From Salvia splendens (taxonomy: Eukaryota; Streptophyta; Magnoliopsida; Lamiales; Lamiaceae), in assembly GCF_004379255.2 (NCBI RefSeq), contig NC_056046.1, positions 11,470,001 to 11,534,000 on the forward strand: a stretch of 64,000 nt of DNA, written 5' to 3'. Below the pieces are notes generated by a model. That model did not search any database. It worked only from the letters and a program-made list of their open reading frames with translations, and had not been told where the DNA came from. Below, in pieces: positions 45,888 to 57,507 of the stretch. Position 1 is the first letter of the stretch. Every line of letters begins with the position of its first letter. The position numbers and the translations under genes are program-made.

Positions 45888-46950
45888 TATGCTTTTATAT
45901 AGAAATTTGAAAAGTATGAGCACAGCATATGATACTACCAAATACGGATATTGCATGCATAGCATTATCTACTTTAAGCACAAATGATTATCAGATAATA
46001 CTACTATTTTCTAAAATAAGTGTAGATAAAATCTCCCCACTTATCCAAATTGAAATTCTTTTGCCAAAGTTGTATAAATTGAGCTAGGCATAAATTTATT
46101 GTTGTTGACCAAAACATTATAGGATTCCACATTTGCTATGATTCAGGTTTGGTGCCATAAGATGGTTGGCTTTGAAATAATTAAATAAGACAAAATCACC
46201 TCTCAAGTGGCAAGTCAGCTAGTAAATTACTGCTAACTAGTCAAAACATTATTATTATAATATAATAATAATAATAATAATAATAAAAGAAAACCATCAA
46301 CGTTAATAATAATAATAATAATAATAAAAGAAAACCATCAACGTCAGCAATGAATTATCAATGGTCTAGATATTTCAATACAATAGCGTATGTTTTTCGC
46401 ACTTAAAAAAAATAGGGAAAGGTTTCAAAAAAAACTAAGACGGCGGACTTGCAAGACATAATTCTGCAGACATGGCTACATACACATAATCTCCATCAAT
46501 TCAAATCAACACGCTTAACTCGATGGTTAAAGTTGGATTTTCAGCTTCATTTTGAAGTCTTTAAGTGAATCTCATCTTCATCAATTTAATGAGTAGTAAA
46601 TTCTAAAAAAGAATGTAAATTAAAAAAGATAAAAAAAAAGTAAATTCCAAAAAAAGAACGGTAAATTTTTAGATTGAAGATGGTATAAAACATATCAAAT
46701 AGTACCGTTCATGTTTGAGCATGCGTTTTTTATTAGAATCGTGCTTAGTCAAACGACTTTGACTAATAATAAATGTGACATAGCATTTAATTTTGTGAAA
46801 TTAAATGCAATAGCATCGATCTGCTTTCCGAGTAGATGACCGTAGTATATTCATTTTCTCAAATCCGATTCCCGGTGAGTGAGAAATAATATATTAAAGT
46901 TGGTCACAATAAAGCTAGAAATTAGCTATAAGAAAAACTAAGAGATTAAT
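45888..46950. other. Spacer with duplicated (AAT)n block
   Basis: No gene. At 46255-46345 an (AAT)n run followed by AAAAGAAAACCATCAACGT is duplicated in tandem (period ~50 bp). Confidence 0.6.
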
Positions 46951-46954
46951 TAAT

Positions 46955-48060
46955 TGAGGGTTAATTATCCCACATCAGGGATGATAAACTTCTTTGATGA
47001 AGTATTTAATAAGATGAATTATTATGTGTAATAATTATCGTGGAATAAGGAAGGTGATAGAACCCACACGCGCGCGCCGCCGCCGCGACCCGTACATCGG
47101 TCGTCGGGTGCCTTGTGCTTTGGCAATTGGTCTTTGGGCTATTCTTTGGAGCTGGTCGTTGATCGGGGTTCAAGCCCTACATATTCTTTTTAGACCAACT
47201 CAAATTCCAAGCTGTCCCCGATGGACCCCGATGCATAACGGGAGACCAAAGGTCCCCGATGGTCCATGGTGTATCTCGTCGTGTAGTGTGTCCAGATGCA
47301 TCGTGTCTCTTCAACTCCCAACGGCTAGTGCAACAGTCAGTAACCCCCGGCGGTTGCGGTCAATGGCCTACATATTCTTTTTAGACCAACTCAAATTCCA
47401 AGCTGTCCCCGATGGACCCCGATGCATAACGGGAGACAAAAGGTCCCCGATGGTCCATTGTGTATCCCATCGTGTAGTATGTCCAGATGCATCGTGTCTC
47501 TTCAGCTCCCAACGGCTAGTGCAACAGTCAGTAACCCCCGGCGGTTGCGGTCAATGGCCTTGATGACTGACATTATGTCTTTTGACTCCACCAACCCCTG
47601 CGGGTGGACTTGGCCTATAAATAGGCATGCATCCCTGCAATCTACACATAACAAACTTAAGCATTCTTGCATACACGCTCTCTCCCTCTCTGCATAATAT
47701 TCCCGTCGAAGCTCTGCCCTCGCCTACTCCCGTTCGCCAGAGCTCTGCTACTAGCGGTGCTGCTACTTCAGAAATGGAGCCGTTTTATATTTGGGAACGA
47801 CACATCAAACCGAGAGCACTAACGGGGCGTATCTGGTCTTGCGAAAAGAGGACTCCTCGACTCGGCTTACCGTTTTCCATAAGTTTTTCCGTGTAATTTT
47901 TCAGTTGTTTCCGTGTATTTTTTTCTCCTTGTTTTTCTGTGTGATTTTCGCCCCGCAAGTTTGTATCTTCGTATATAAATACTATAGTTATTTCTCTTTT
48001 TCATTCTATTTATCTTTGGTTGAAGTTGCTCTAAGGTAATTGAAGTGGAGAGATAATGAT
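46955..48060 (+). mobile_element. LTR-like segment (possible solo LTR)
   Basis: Contains GGGTTAATTATCCCACATCA near the left, typical of plant LTR starts, a strong TATA box in TGGCCTATAAATAGGCATG (about 47610), and a downstream CT-rich leader. No gag-pol sequence is present. Exact TG/CA ends and a target duplication were not found, so the class is uncertain. The open frames at 47024-47697 come from the repeated GC-rich sequence and show no domain. Confidence 0.45.
47176..47557. repeat. Tandem duplication, period 191 bp
   Basis: Two near-identical copies, 47176-47366 and 47367-47557, each running from CCTACATATTCTTTTTAGAC to CGGTTGCGGTCAATGG. Differences are a few substitutions. Located upstream of the TATA box of the LTR-like segment, the usual place for enhancer-type repeats in LTRs. 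Confidence 0.92.
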
Positions 48061-49139
48061 AAGATGCCCGAAAGTAACATCTATTTTTTATTCTTAGATT
48101 ATATTTTTCTGTGGAATATATTTAAAAGTGGTTCAATTTTTTAAAAAAATTATAACCCTATCATAATTAAAAATTTAACAATTATATCTACCCATCACAA
48201 TTGCAATTTATTTACGATTAAAAACACAGGTAGAGAGAGAGAAATAGTAATGAGTTTTAGTTTGATTTGAAATGGTAAAGAAGGGGACAAGAGCTATCTG
48301 GGAAAATCCTGAAATTCGATTCAGTTTACTTTAAAAAGTGTGCTATGAACATATCCATCGCACTTACCACACTCGCTATCACATTACAATAATATTTTCG
48401 GGCCCCCAATTAAACAATGTGAACTCAACCACATCAAACTGGAGACTGGAGTACACTGAATCCAGAATTGGGTAGCTGTTTCCTTGCTAATATTTTACTT
48501 GTGTTGAGAAGAAAGCAGATGAGGTGGTCAAAGATGAAACCTTGGGTAGTTTGAGTTTGCGTGGGGTAATATTTTAAGGGAGGGAGGGAGGGCAGAGAAC
48601 GTGCTTTGTTTTGTCTGGCTCTTCTTGAAAATTATGTTCACGCTTCAAGAGAAAATCTATGCATGATTAGGTCCCTTATTCTTTGGTTGTTTTTAGAGAG
48701 AGAAGGGGGTTTCTTTTTTTCTTTGGAATTTGGGGAGGGTTTCGTCTTTTGAGGTCTGCAACAAGGCCATGCTTTGCTCCTCCATCATGGCATTGTGATT
48801 TGTGAAAAGAAATAATATTAAACTCTTTCTTTGAACAAAATTCCTACAACTTTAGGCTCTTCTAGTTCTGGGGTTTGTTCAAATCTCCTCTTGGTGTAAA
48901 ATGCGGATGGTGCTTGTACCACACCACAATATTGATGTAATGATTCACCTTGAGCCGACGAAAGGCCTCTTCTTTAAATTGTTGTTGCAGGAACAGGCTA
49001 GTCTTGAAAAGTTGTAGCAAAAAAGCTCATGAGTGTGTGTACTTGCGTGTCTTTTCTTGAACTCTTAGACTCCCTTTGTATTTGGGGGAGGGTGAGGATT
49101 CTTAGTTGAAGTGAAAAATAAAAGGGGGGGTTTTGGAAG
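48061..49139. other. Upstream region of the histidine kinase gene
   Basis: No coding sequence. The right half probably contains promoter and 5' UTR; TTGTTGTTGCAG at about 48980-48991 is a plausible acceptor of a 5' UTR intron, but no donor was fixed. Confidence 0.35.
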
Positions 49140-52100
49140 ATGAGTGAGAAAAGGCAAGGGTGCCACACAGTGGCTGTGAGAGTGAATGAAGCAGCTGGTA
49201 CTAAGACTAAGAGAAAGCATTCTGCTCTTCTGAGTTACTGTTCGAACCGTGGGGTTTTGGGAATCTTGATCTTGCTAATGTTATTTTTGAGCAAGAATAT
49301 TTATGATCATATGGATGATGAGCAGCAGAAGAGAAGGAAGGAAGTTCTTGTAGGCATGTGTGATCAGAGGGCTAGGATGTTGCAAGATCAATTTAGTGTC
49401 AGCGTTAATCATGTTCATGCCCTTGCCATCCTCGTCTCCACTTTTCACTTTTACAAGAATCCCTCTGCAATTGATCAGGTTTGTGGTATTCAACACTTTC
49501 TTTACCATAGAATTTACAAGAATCTTTCTGTAAGGACTTTGGTTTGTGTTATAAATATGAAATTTGATTTCGTTGATATATTATGGCATTGCCTATGTTG
49601 GTTGTTTATCTTGCCTCGGTTATTTGTTATATCTAGTGTAACTGACCTAGGTCTTCGTAATGCTTCGAGTGAGTTACTTTATTAGTTGAGAGTTGAAACA
49701 TAGTAAAACTCAGTTTGATCTCACACTTTGTTTCTAATTTTGAATTCGTTGCTTGTATATGAGAAAAATTATGACGGTGGTAAATGCAGGAAACCTTTGC
49801 CGAATACACAGCTAGAACAGCTTTTGAGAGGCCTTTATTGAGTGGGGTGGCCTATGCTCAGAGGATTCTTAATTCAGAGAGGGAAGAATTTGAGAGGCGG
49901 CATGGATGGACCATTAGAACAATGGAGGAAGAAGAACCTTCCCCGATTAGGGATGAGTATGCTCCAGTAATATTCTCTCAAGAAACTGTTTCCTACATTG
50001 AATCACTTGATATGATGTCAGGGGAGGTAATTGAATACATTTTTTGATGATATAGTTTTTGGTTATGGCTTGTGAGGATTTTCATCTTCTGACTACTAGT
50101 TCCTTTTGTCAACACAGGAAGACCGTGAAAACATACTGAGGGCTCGAGCTACTGGTAAAGCAGTACTTACTAGCCCATTTAGGTTGCTAAACTCGCATCA
50201 TCTTGGGGTTGTTTTGACCTTTCCGGTTTACGATTCCAAGCTCCCCCCTAATCCCACTGTGGAAGAGCGGATTGAAGCAACGACAGGGTAAGCAGTTGCT
50301 CTGTCTATTTGAATTGACAAATGCAGCACTCTTTCATGTTCTCCTAGTGAATATTTATACTACTATGTACTGTTCCATTTAGATTCTTTTCCTTAATTCC
50401 ATGTGTGTTGTAACTAAACGGATTACATTTGCATCCCTTTCAGATTCGAATACCATCTAAAGTAGCTTGTTTTCAGCTATCTTTTATAGTACTGAAGTAA
50501 ATATTGTGAGGTATATAATAAGCTAAGGAGTTATAATTATTGAACAATAAAAACAACAATTTCTTAAAACTTGTACAGCTGTCTTCTTTATGAATCACAC
50601 TTGCATCCCATTGTAAGTTTCAGTTTCCGGTACCATCAGAAGTCACATTGTGTTAGCTACAGCTCTTCTATAATAAACCTGATGTAATTACTATGTCTTT
50701 GATGAAAAATTGAAATCACAATTATTTAACAGCGGGAATCATACTTTCTTGACTCTTCTAGATTTGTCAAATTAGTGTTTCTTGTGTACCTCTACATTTA
50801 CCAATCTGTAATAAAATATGATATGGAATTCAATTCATGCATGTCCAAGTATGCAATAGAAATAGTGACTCATGATTTGTTTTATTTTTTGTAGATTTAT
50901 TGATTGAAGTCTGTGTAAGCACTTTCACTGAGTTTGGAGACCAATATCTCAATATCTAGTTCTCCTCTCTGAATAGAGATAGTAGGAAAGCATGATTCTT
51001 ATTTCTGCTTCATTTGAGGTTCCTCATATCATACTAGTTTCTAATCTAACTACAATGCAAACAGTGTTTGCTCCGTGCCTTGCATTCCTTAACTGGTGTT
51101 AATCCAACACTAATTTCATTTAGGTACCTAGGCGGGGCCTTTGATGTCGAGTCCCTTGTTGAGAATTTGCTTGGGCAACTTTCTGGGAACCAGGGGATTG
51201 CTGTTAATGTATACGATGTTACCAACTCTTCTGATCCTCTGATCATGTATGGCCATCAATCTCTAGAAAGTGATATGTCACTTAAGCACATGAGCAGGCT
51301 CGACTTCGGAGACCCATTCCGCAGGCATGAGATGATATGTGGGTATGTGCTCAAAACCCTTAAGTCATTTCTTAGTAAGTTGATTGTACAGAAAGATATA
51401 AACAGAAATGAAACTTGATTCTTCTTATTTGTAGGTACCTTCAGGAAGCTCCAACATCGTGGATTGCGCTAACAACATCATTCTTTGTTTTCGTGATTGG
51501 CATATTAGTTGCATATATGATATATAGCGCCGCAATCCACATTGTTAAAGTTGAAGATGATTTTGATAAAATGGAGAAACTGAAAGCTCGAGCAGAAGCG
51601 GCAGATGTAGCCAAATCGCAGGTTTTTCATTCAGTACTTGCTCTTCAAATTATGTCAATCTGCTGCTTCTCGATCTTAATTGGCTTTATTTAATTTTCTA
51701 TATTTTTGCAGTTTTTGGCTACTGTGTCTCACGAAATAAGAACACCTATGAATGGAATCCTAGGTATATTGTTGTCTTCTGAATTCTGATTCATAATGTT
51801 AATCTCATTTTTGACCGGTAATTGGGATAAGTAACTCAGTTTTTGCCATTGCAGGAATGCTACAGTTGCTATTAGACACGGAGCTGAGTTCAACACAAAA
51901 GGACTATGCTCAAACAGCTGAAGCTTGTGGAGAAACACTGATAACCTTGATAAATGAAGTGCTTGACGCATCGAAGATTGAAGCTCGCAAGTTGGAGCTT
52001 GAGGCTGTTCCATTTGACCTTAGGACAATTTTGGATGATGTTTTGTCCTTGTTCTCTGAGAAATCTAGGCAAAAGGGTGTCGAGGTTAGTCTGGAAATTT

Positions 52101-54153
52101 GTTAGAGTCGAATTTATTGCCTCTCTTTTCTTTACTTTCGTCTTCTTCAGCATCTTATTTGTTTAGAACTTTTCCATGCAAAATTATGTTATTAACTGGA
52201 GAGTGCAGTTGAGTGTTTTTGTATCAGATATAGTACCCGAAGTTGTTGTCGGGGACCCCGGAAGATTTAGACAGGTCATTACCAATCTTGTTGGGAACTC
52301 AGTAAAAGTAAGTGTCATGATCAAAGCTTCTAACTTCCACTCACTGTGTATTTGAATTCTCAGTCTTGAAAAGTTTGTTTTTTTTATGAACAAAAAATAA
52401 AATTAAAAGCCATCTCTGTTGAGCTGAAATGGCCCTTTTGCTCATGTTCTTTATTTAAATATTTTGACAGTTCACTGAGCAAGGGCATATCTTTGTTCAA
52501 GTCCTCTTGGCTGCACAAGCAAAATCTGTTATGGATGTGAAGACTGAAAGCTGCACGAATGGAGAATCTGAGTGCAAAGTGCAATCTTTTGTTCGGCAGT
52601 TCAATACCCTTAGCGGCAGACAAGCTGCCGATGATAGGAGCAGCTGGGAAACGTATAAATATTTAGATAACGAATCCAGTGATGCTTCGAGAATTGTGAT
52701 GAACTGTGATGCTTCTCATAGTGTTGCCTTGATGGTATGTGTCGAAGACACCGGAATTGGTATCCCTGAACAAGCACAAAAGCGGGTGTTCACGCCTTTT
52801 ATGCAGGCAGACAGTTCTACTTCTAGAAATTACGGAGGAACGGGCATTGGGCTGAGCATTAGTAATTGTCTTGTAGAGCTAATGGGCGGTCAAATGGACT
52901 TCAAAAGCCGTCCCCAAATAGGGAGCACCTTCTTTTTCACTGTTGAGTTTCTAAGCTTTAAGAATAGTTTAGTTATAGATCTGAAGAAATCTTTTCTTGA
53001 TGATCTGCCTAATGAGTTTAAAGGGATAAAAGTACTTATAGTTGATGGCAAACCTGTTAGAGCAGCTGTTACAAAGTACCACTTGAAGCGACTCGGCATT
53101 AAGCCTCAAACTGTGTGTAGCATCGCAAAGGCAGTTGCCGTTTTCGGAAAAAATGGCTTCCTGGTTTCTAGGTAAGCACTTGTATTACTTGTTTTTCTAG
53201 TAGGGTATTCGCTAAATATCACTATATATCCTTTGTTTTGGCTATGAATCTTCTTGCTGTGTGTACATCTCTCTGTTTTCCGACGAGGATAACCTAGCAA
53301 TCTAAGTTGTTGTTTCCTTTGTTTTGTGGGGCAGAGATGAAAGGCCGCCAGATGTATTACTAGTTGAGAAGGATTGCTGGATTTCCGGTGAAGAAGATGA
53401 CACGATGCTGTTATTGAGCTGGAGAAAAAATGGTCACTCATATAAGCTACCAAAGATGGTCCTTCTTGCAACCAACATTACAGCTGCCGAGTGTGAGAAA
53501 GCAAAGGCGGCTGGATTTGAAGATAGCGTCCTCATGAAACCTCTGAGAGCGAGTATGGTGGCTGTGTGCTTGCAGCAGGTATTGGGGATCAGCTGGAAAA
53601 GCCAGCACGGAAAAGATACACTGAACAAAAGTATCGGTAAATCTGGCTTGCTATCTGGAAAGAAGTTGTTGGTGGTCGACGATAATGTGGTGAACCGCAG
53701 AGTTGCTGCCGGTGTCCTAAAAAAATTTGGTGCAGAAGTGCACTGTGTTGCGAGTGGCCAAGAGGCTCTGAAATTGCTTCAAATACCACACGAGTTCAGT
53801 GCCTGCTTCATGGATATTCAGATGCCTGAAATGGACGGGTGCGTGTCGCTGTCTCTCCTATGCTACGAGCATGGAACATGTATATCTAACATCTTGCTTC
53901 CTCGTGCTGCAGGTTTCAGGCGACTACTCTTATTCGGGAGATGGAGCATAGTGCCAATACACAAGCAAACAGAGTGAAGGGTGAGTGGCATATCCCGATA
54001 TTGGCGATGACTGCTGATGTTATACATGCCACACTGGAGAAATGCTTGAAGATCGGCATGGATGGATACGTGTCTAAACCTTTCCAGGAGAAGAGTCTGT
54101 ACGAGGCTGTGGCAAAGTTCTTCGAACCAAAAGCAGCAGTAAATGCTTCTTGA
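49140..54153 (+). CDS. HK4: Cytokinin receptor histidine kinase, AHK4/CRE1-type
   Basis: Eleven exons: 49140-49478, 49790-50026, 50118-50287, 51124-51342, 51435-51621, 51712-51763, 51855-52084, 52209-52307, 52471-53171, 53335-53838, 53913-54153; 2979 nt, 992 residues, all in frame. TM1 at ~38-53; CHASE hormone-binding domain ~80-300 with FAEYTARTAFERPLLSGVAY and LDMMSGEEDRENILRA; TM2 ~331-357; H-box ATVSHEIRTPMNG with phospho-acceptor His391; N-box near Asn508; DTGIGI 604-609 and GGTGIGLS 633-640; a receiver-like domain with degenerate acidic pocket (VLIVDGKPVRAA); true receiver with VVDDN and FMDIQMPEMDG, acceptor Asp905. Known role: binds cytokinin at ER/plasma membrane and passes phosphate His to Asp to HPt proteins and type-B ARRs. 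CRE1-type over AHK2/3 is judged from the short N-terminus and sequence. The start matches the short isoform. Confidence 0.93.
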
Positions 54154-54449
54154 TTCATCTATCCGACAGTGCCAGTGATTTTTTTTCCTTACTGTGTCGC
54201 CAGTGGATTCGCTGAATGGCAGGTAAGGGCAGTCGCCTTGACTCCGTTGGCAAGGCGTGGTTGTATGTATATTGATTAGGGAAGATGTAAATGTTTGAGG
54301 GGGTTCCACGAAATGTGAGTCTTGTCTAGGTAACGAAGTCTCTGTAGAAAATCATCATTTATGTATGTTATTGTGTTGTAGTAGAATTTAAGTATGTAAG
54401 CGATAGTTGTTGCCATTCATAATCATAACCTCTTTCATCTTCATTATTA
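54154..54449. other. Histidine kinase 3' flank
   Basis: Likely 3' UTR and downstream flank of the kinase gene. The PIF element A inserted about 300 bp after the stop codon, with TTA at 54447-54449. Confidence 0.5.
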
Positions 54450-54659
54450 GACCATCCACAATAGGCGCCCAGCGACCGCCCAGCCGAGCGCCGGCGCTGG
54501 GCGGTTCGCTGGGCGGTCTATTGCAGCCGCCCAGCGGCTGAGTGGAGAGAGAAACCGCGCAGCGCTGGGCGGTTATGTGGCGCTGGGCGGTCGGCTGGGC
54601 GGTCCGTTCGGCGCTATTGCAGCGCCCGGATCGCCCAGCGCACCGCTTAGCGCGAAAAA

Positions 54660-54777
54660 ATAATTTTTTTTTTCGAAACACTATATATACGCGCTTTGTT
54701 CGTCATTTTCATTCGCACGACTTGTTTTAACGAGTATTCTCTCTATCTTAATTTCTGTTCAAGATCAACAACGCAAA
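54660..54777 (+). promoter_or_regulatory. Promoter and leader of element A
   Basis: CACTATATATACGCGC contains a TATA box near 54682. The block to the ATG at 54778 is nearly identical to 56590-56713 in element B. Confidence 0.65.
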
Positions 54778-54840
54778 ATGAGTAATGCTGGTGGTAGTAG
54801 TGGTGGTAGCTGAGGGGATGCTGAGGAGTACGAACGTCGA

Positions 54841-56085
54841 ATGGCCGAGGCGTTGGACGCCTATACGACCAACGCGATAAACCAATGGATGGAAAGGGCC
54901 TTGCAGCCGGCGATACCTCGACCTCCCCCAGTGGTCCACCGCCGCAGTGTGATTGATCGGGATCACGTAGCTGCACATCAGCGCCTATACGAAGACTACT
55001 TCGCACAGGAGCCTCGGTTCAACGCCAACCTTTTCAGGCGTCGTTTTAGGATGACCAGGAACCTGTTTATGCGTATTGTCAACGCTTTGGAGTCTCGATA
55101 TCTGTATTTCCGCTTCAGACACGATGCGTCTGGCAGACCCGGCCACACACCTATTGAAAAGTGCACTGCGGCAATCCGGCAGTTGGCCTACGGAGGCGCG
55201 GCAGACATGTGGGACGAGTATCTCCACATCGGTGAGACGACTGCCTTGCAATGTCTGAAGAATTTCTGTCTGGGAGTGATAGAAGTATTCGGTGATCATT
55301 ATCTGCGAAAGCCTACCCCCGAAGACTGCCAAGATCTGTTGCGGATGCACGGGAGTCAACATGGGTTCCCGGGTATGTTAGGCAGCATAGATTGTATGCA
55401 TTGGGACTGGAAGAACTGTCCCGCAGCCTGGAAGGGGTTCTACACGTCCGGCTACAAGGGAAAGAATCCCACGATGATCCTGGAGGCCGTAGCTGATTAC
55501 CGGCTTTGGATTTGGCACGCGTATTTTGGGATAGCTGGTCCGAACAACGACTTCAACGTCCTCAACTCGTCGCCACTTTTCAACGAGCAGTGTCAGGGCG
55601 TCGGTCTGGCCATCAGTTTTGTCGCCAACGACAACCAACATGATATGGGCTACTACTTGGCGGATGGGATATACCCTAGGTGGCCCGTCTTTGTGAAGAC
55701 GATCCGATGCCCAGGAGATGCGAAGAAGGCCTACTTTGCGGCACGGCAGGAGTCGGCGCGCAAGGACGTGGAGCGCGCATTTGGTGTGCTCCAGTCTCGA
55801 TGGGCGGCAATTAAGGGTCCAACTCGTTTGTGGGATGTCCAATGCATTGCTGATATCATGTACGCATGTATTATCATGCACAACATGATTGTCGAAGATG
55901 AAGGTGGCGAACTGACCAATTGGGTCAACGACGATAATGAAGCCGGTCCAAGCCACGGCGTGGCCGCCCCCAACGTACGGAGTGGGGTACCTCACGATGA
56001 AGCCGGCCTCTTACAAGCACACGCCGACATGCGCCAAACGGCGGCTCATATTCGACTCCAAAAGGATTTAATTGAAGAGTTATGA
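54841..56085 (+). CDS. PIF/Harbinger transposase (DDE, plant transposon family)
   Basis: 414 residues from the ATG at 54841 to TGA. Catalytic triad visible: D184 in GSIDCMHWDW, D275 in LADGIYPRWPVF, E311 in ARKDVERAFGVLQ; 35 residues separate the last two, as expected for this superfamily. Other family motifs: FYTSGYKGKNPTMILEAVAD, DIMYACIIMHNMIVEDEG, and a C-terminal LQKDLIEEL. The gene cuts and pastes elements into TWA sites. Oddity: the leader-proximal ATG at 54778 is in frame but meets a TGA at 54811-54813 after 11 codons; downstream codons continue as the acidic lead-in to Met 54841. The natural protein therefore probably started at 54778 and is now interrupted, though internal initiation at 54841 would keep the whole catalytic domain. 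Confidence 0.9.
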   Translation: MAEALDAYTTNAINQWMERALQPAIPRPPPVVHRRSVIDRDHVAAHQRLYEDYFAQEPRFNANLFRRRFRMTRNLFMRIVNALESRYLYFRFRHDASGRPGHTPIEKCTAAIRQLAYGGAADMWDEYLHIGETTALQCLKNFCLGVIEVFGDHYLRKPTPEDCQDLLRMHGSQHGFPGMLGSIDCMHWDWKNCPAAWKGFYTSGYKGKNPTMILEAVADYRLWIWHAYFGIAGPNNDFNVLNSSPLFNEQCQGVGLAISFVANDNQHDMGYYLADGIYPRWPVFVKTIRCPGDAKKAYFAARQESARKDVERAFGVLQSRWAAIKGPTRLWDVQCIADIMYACIIMHNMIVEDEGGELTNWVNDDNEAGPSHGVAAPNVRSGVPHDEAGLLQAHADMRQTAAHIRLQKDLIEEL

Positions 56086-56713
56086 GCACGGAGGATTGAC
56101 CGCCATTAGTTTTTTTTAATTATGTAATTTTTTTTAATTAATGTACTTTTTTATATTTTATTAATATTAGTGAATTTTCTCGTTTTTGTGTCGTAAATTT
56201 AATTCCGTATATTGTGTGATTTTTAATTATTTCATTTTGTATATATTTGTTAATAATGATGTGGATAGTATGTGGCTGGGCTATGGCTGGGCTATTGCTG
56301 GGCTATTTGCTTGTTTTGATGATGTGGCAGGAGGATTTTTAGTGCTGATGATGTGGTAGTGGCTGGGCTATGGCTGGGCTATTCCTATTGTGGATGGCCT
56401 TAGACCATCCACAATAACCGCCCAGCGACCGCCCAGCCGAGCGCCGGCGCTGGGCGGTTCGCTGGGCGGTCTATTGCAGCCGCCCAGCCGCTGACTGGAG
56501 AGAGAAACCGCGCAGCGCTGGGCGGTCGGCTGGGCGGTCCTTTCGGCGCTATTGCAGCTCCCGGATCGCCCAGCGCACCGCCCAGCGATAAAATTAAATT
56601 TTTTTTTTCCGAAACACTATATATACGCGCTTTGCTCGTCATTTTCATTCGCACCACTTGTTTTAACGAGTACTCTCTCTATCTTTCTTTCTGTTCAAGA
56701 TCAACAACGGGAA

Positions 56714-57507
56714 ATGTATCTCAACAACGAGCCTAGTTCCGGGAGTAGCGGGTCACAAACTCCGTCGATCCCTGTGGGAAGTGGATGGGGTCAGGTGCCC
56801 GGGTACTACAACATGTACCCATGGCAGCAGATGATGCCCGGGGCCCCAATGGGGGGAGTCCGCCGGGTTTGTACACCAACGCACTCCGCATGATGAGCAG
56901 TGGCCAAACGGAGGATGACTGCAGGAGAATAGCGGAGAAAGCCTTCCCACTGAAGGGTTTATACAAGGACTTCACCTACTGGAACTGCTATCTTGTACTG
57001 AGCGAGTCCGAGAAGTTCCGAGTAGGTGTCGACTCTGGCTGGCCGAAGAAGCAACGACTGAACTACACCGGCGATTACAGCGGCAGCAGCGGAGGTTCCC
57101 ACGACCTCCCCGAGACGACGCAGGAGTTCCCCACGCCGCGTTCGGTCGGTGGCCGACCTCGCCCGATTGGGCGCAAGCGCGCTCAGCAGGCGGCGAGAGG
57201 GAACGCCGGAGCTTCCCAGGAGGTCCAGTCGGCATCCCCCCTTGGCCAATCCACCCAGGAGCTCAAATTCTTCGCTCGCGCCCAAACGCGCGCTCAGTTG
57301 ATCAAGACGATGGCCGAATGGCGGGTGGCGACGGATCCCGTGGAGAAGAGCGTGCTTCAAACCTTGCTCATGAGCCTGCAGGACGAGTTGGAGGCTATAC
57401 GGAGGGAGACCGGTGGCGGCGGCGGCGGCGTAGGCGGCGGAGGTGACGGCGATGGTGGCGGCGGCGATGGTGGCGACGGAGGCGACGACGACGGAGACGA
57501 GGAGTGA
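56714..57507 (+). pseudogene. PIF/Harbinger ORF1 (NAM-associated type), frameshifted
   Basis: The ATG at 56714 follows the same leader as in element A and opens MYLNNEPSSGSSGSQTPSIP, continuing through YYNMYPWQQMMPGAPMGG until a stop at 56893 in that frame. The rest is in another frame: SPPGLYTNALRMMSSGQTED, AFPLKGLYKDFTYWNCYLVL and the basic RPRPIGRKRAQQAARG motif, then a helical segment (EWRVATDPVEKSVLQTLLMS) and a Gly/Asp-rich tail to TGA at 57505-57507. The FTYW...L and RPxGxKxA motifs match the NAM-associated region of PIF ORF1 proteins. The SANT/Myb domain expected between the N-terminal tail and this region is not visible, so a deletion near 56855 probably removed it and changed the frame. 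The protein as encoded is broken. Confidence 0.75.
57418..57500. repeat. GGCGGC/GACGG low-complexity tract
   Basis: Imperfect trinucleotide-like GGC, GGT and GAC repeats encode the Gly/Asp-rich C-terminal tail of ORF1. Confidence 0.85.

Larger units (their letters stand above)
54450..56399 (+). mobile_element. PIF/Harbinger element A, transposase-bearing
   Basis: 1950 bp bounded by TTA (54447-54449 and 56400-56402). Left end GACCATCCACAATAGG; the complement of the right end is GGCCATCCACAATAGG. GC-rich GCCCAGCG words fill the left subterminal region, and GGCTGGGCTAT words the right. A promoter/5' UTR block at 54660-54777 (CTATATATACGCGCTTTG, CTTGTTTTAACGAGTA) precedes the transposase gene. 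Its right TTA is also the left TTA of element B. Confidence 0.93.

Noticed and set aside
47024..47697. Frames of 179 and 91 codons in the GC-rich LTR-like segment
   Set aside because: They contain the 191-bp duplication translated twice in shifted context and show no domain; they overlap a promoter-like region.
49480..49685. Continuation of HK4 exon 1 frame past 49478
   Set aside because: The read-through sequence is not family-like, whereas GT at 49479 and AG at 49789 join the CHASE domain in frame.
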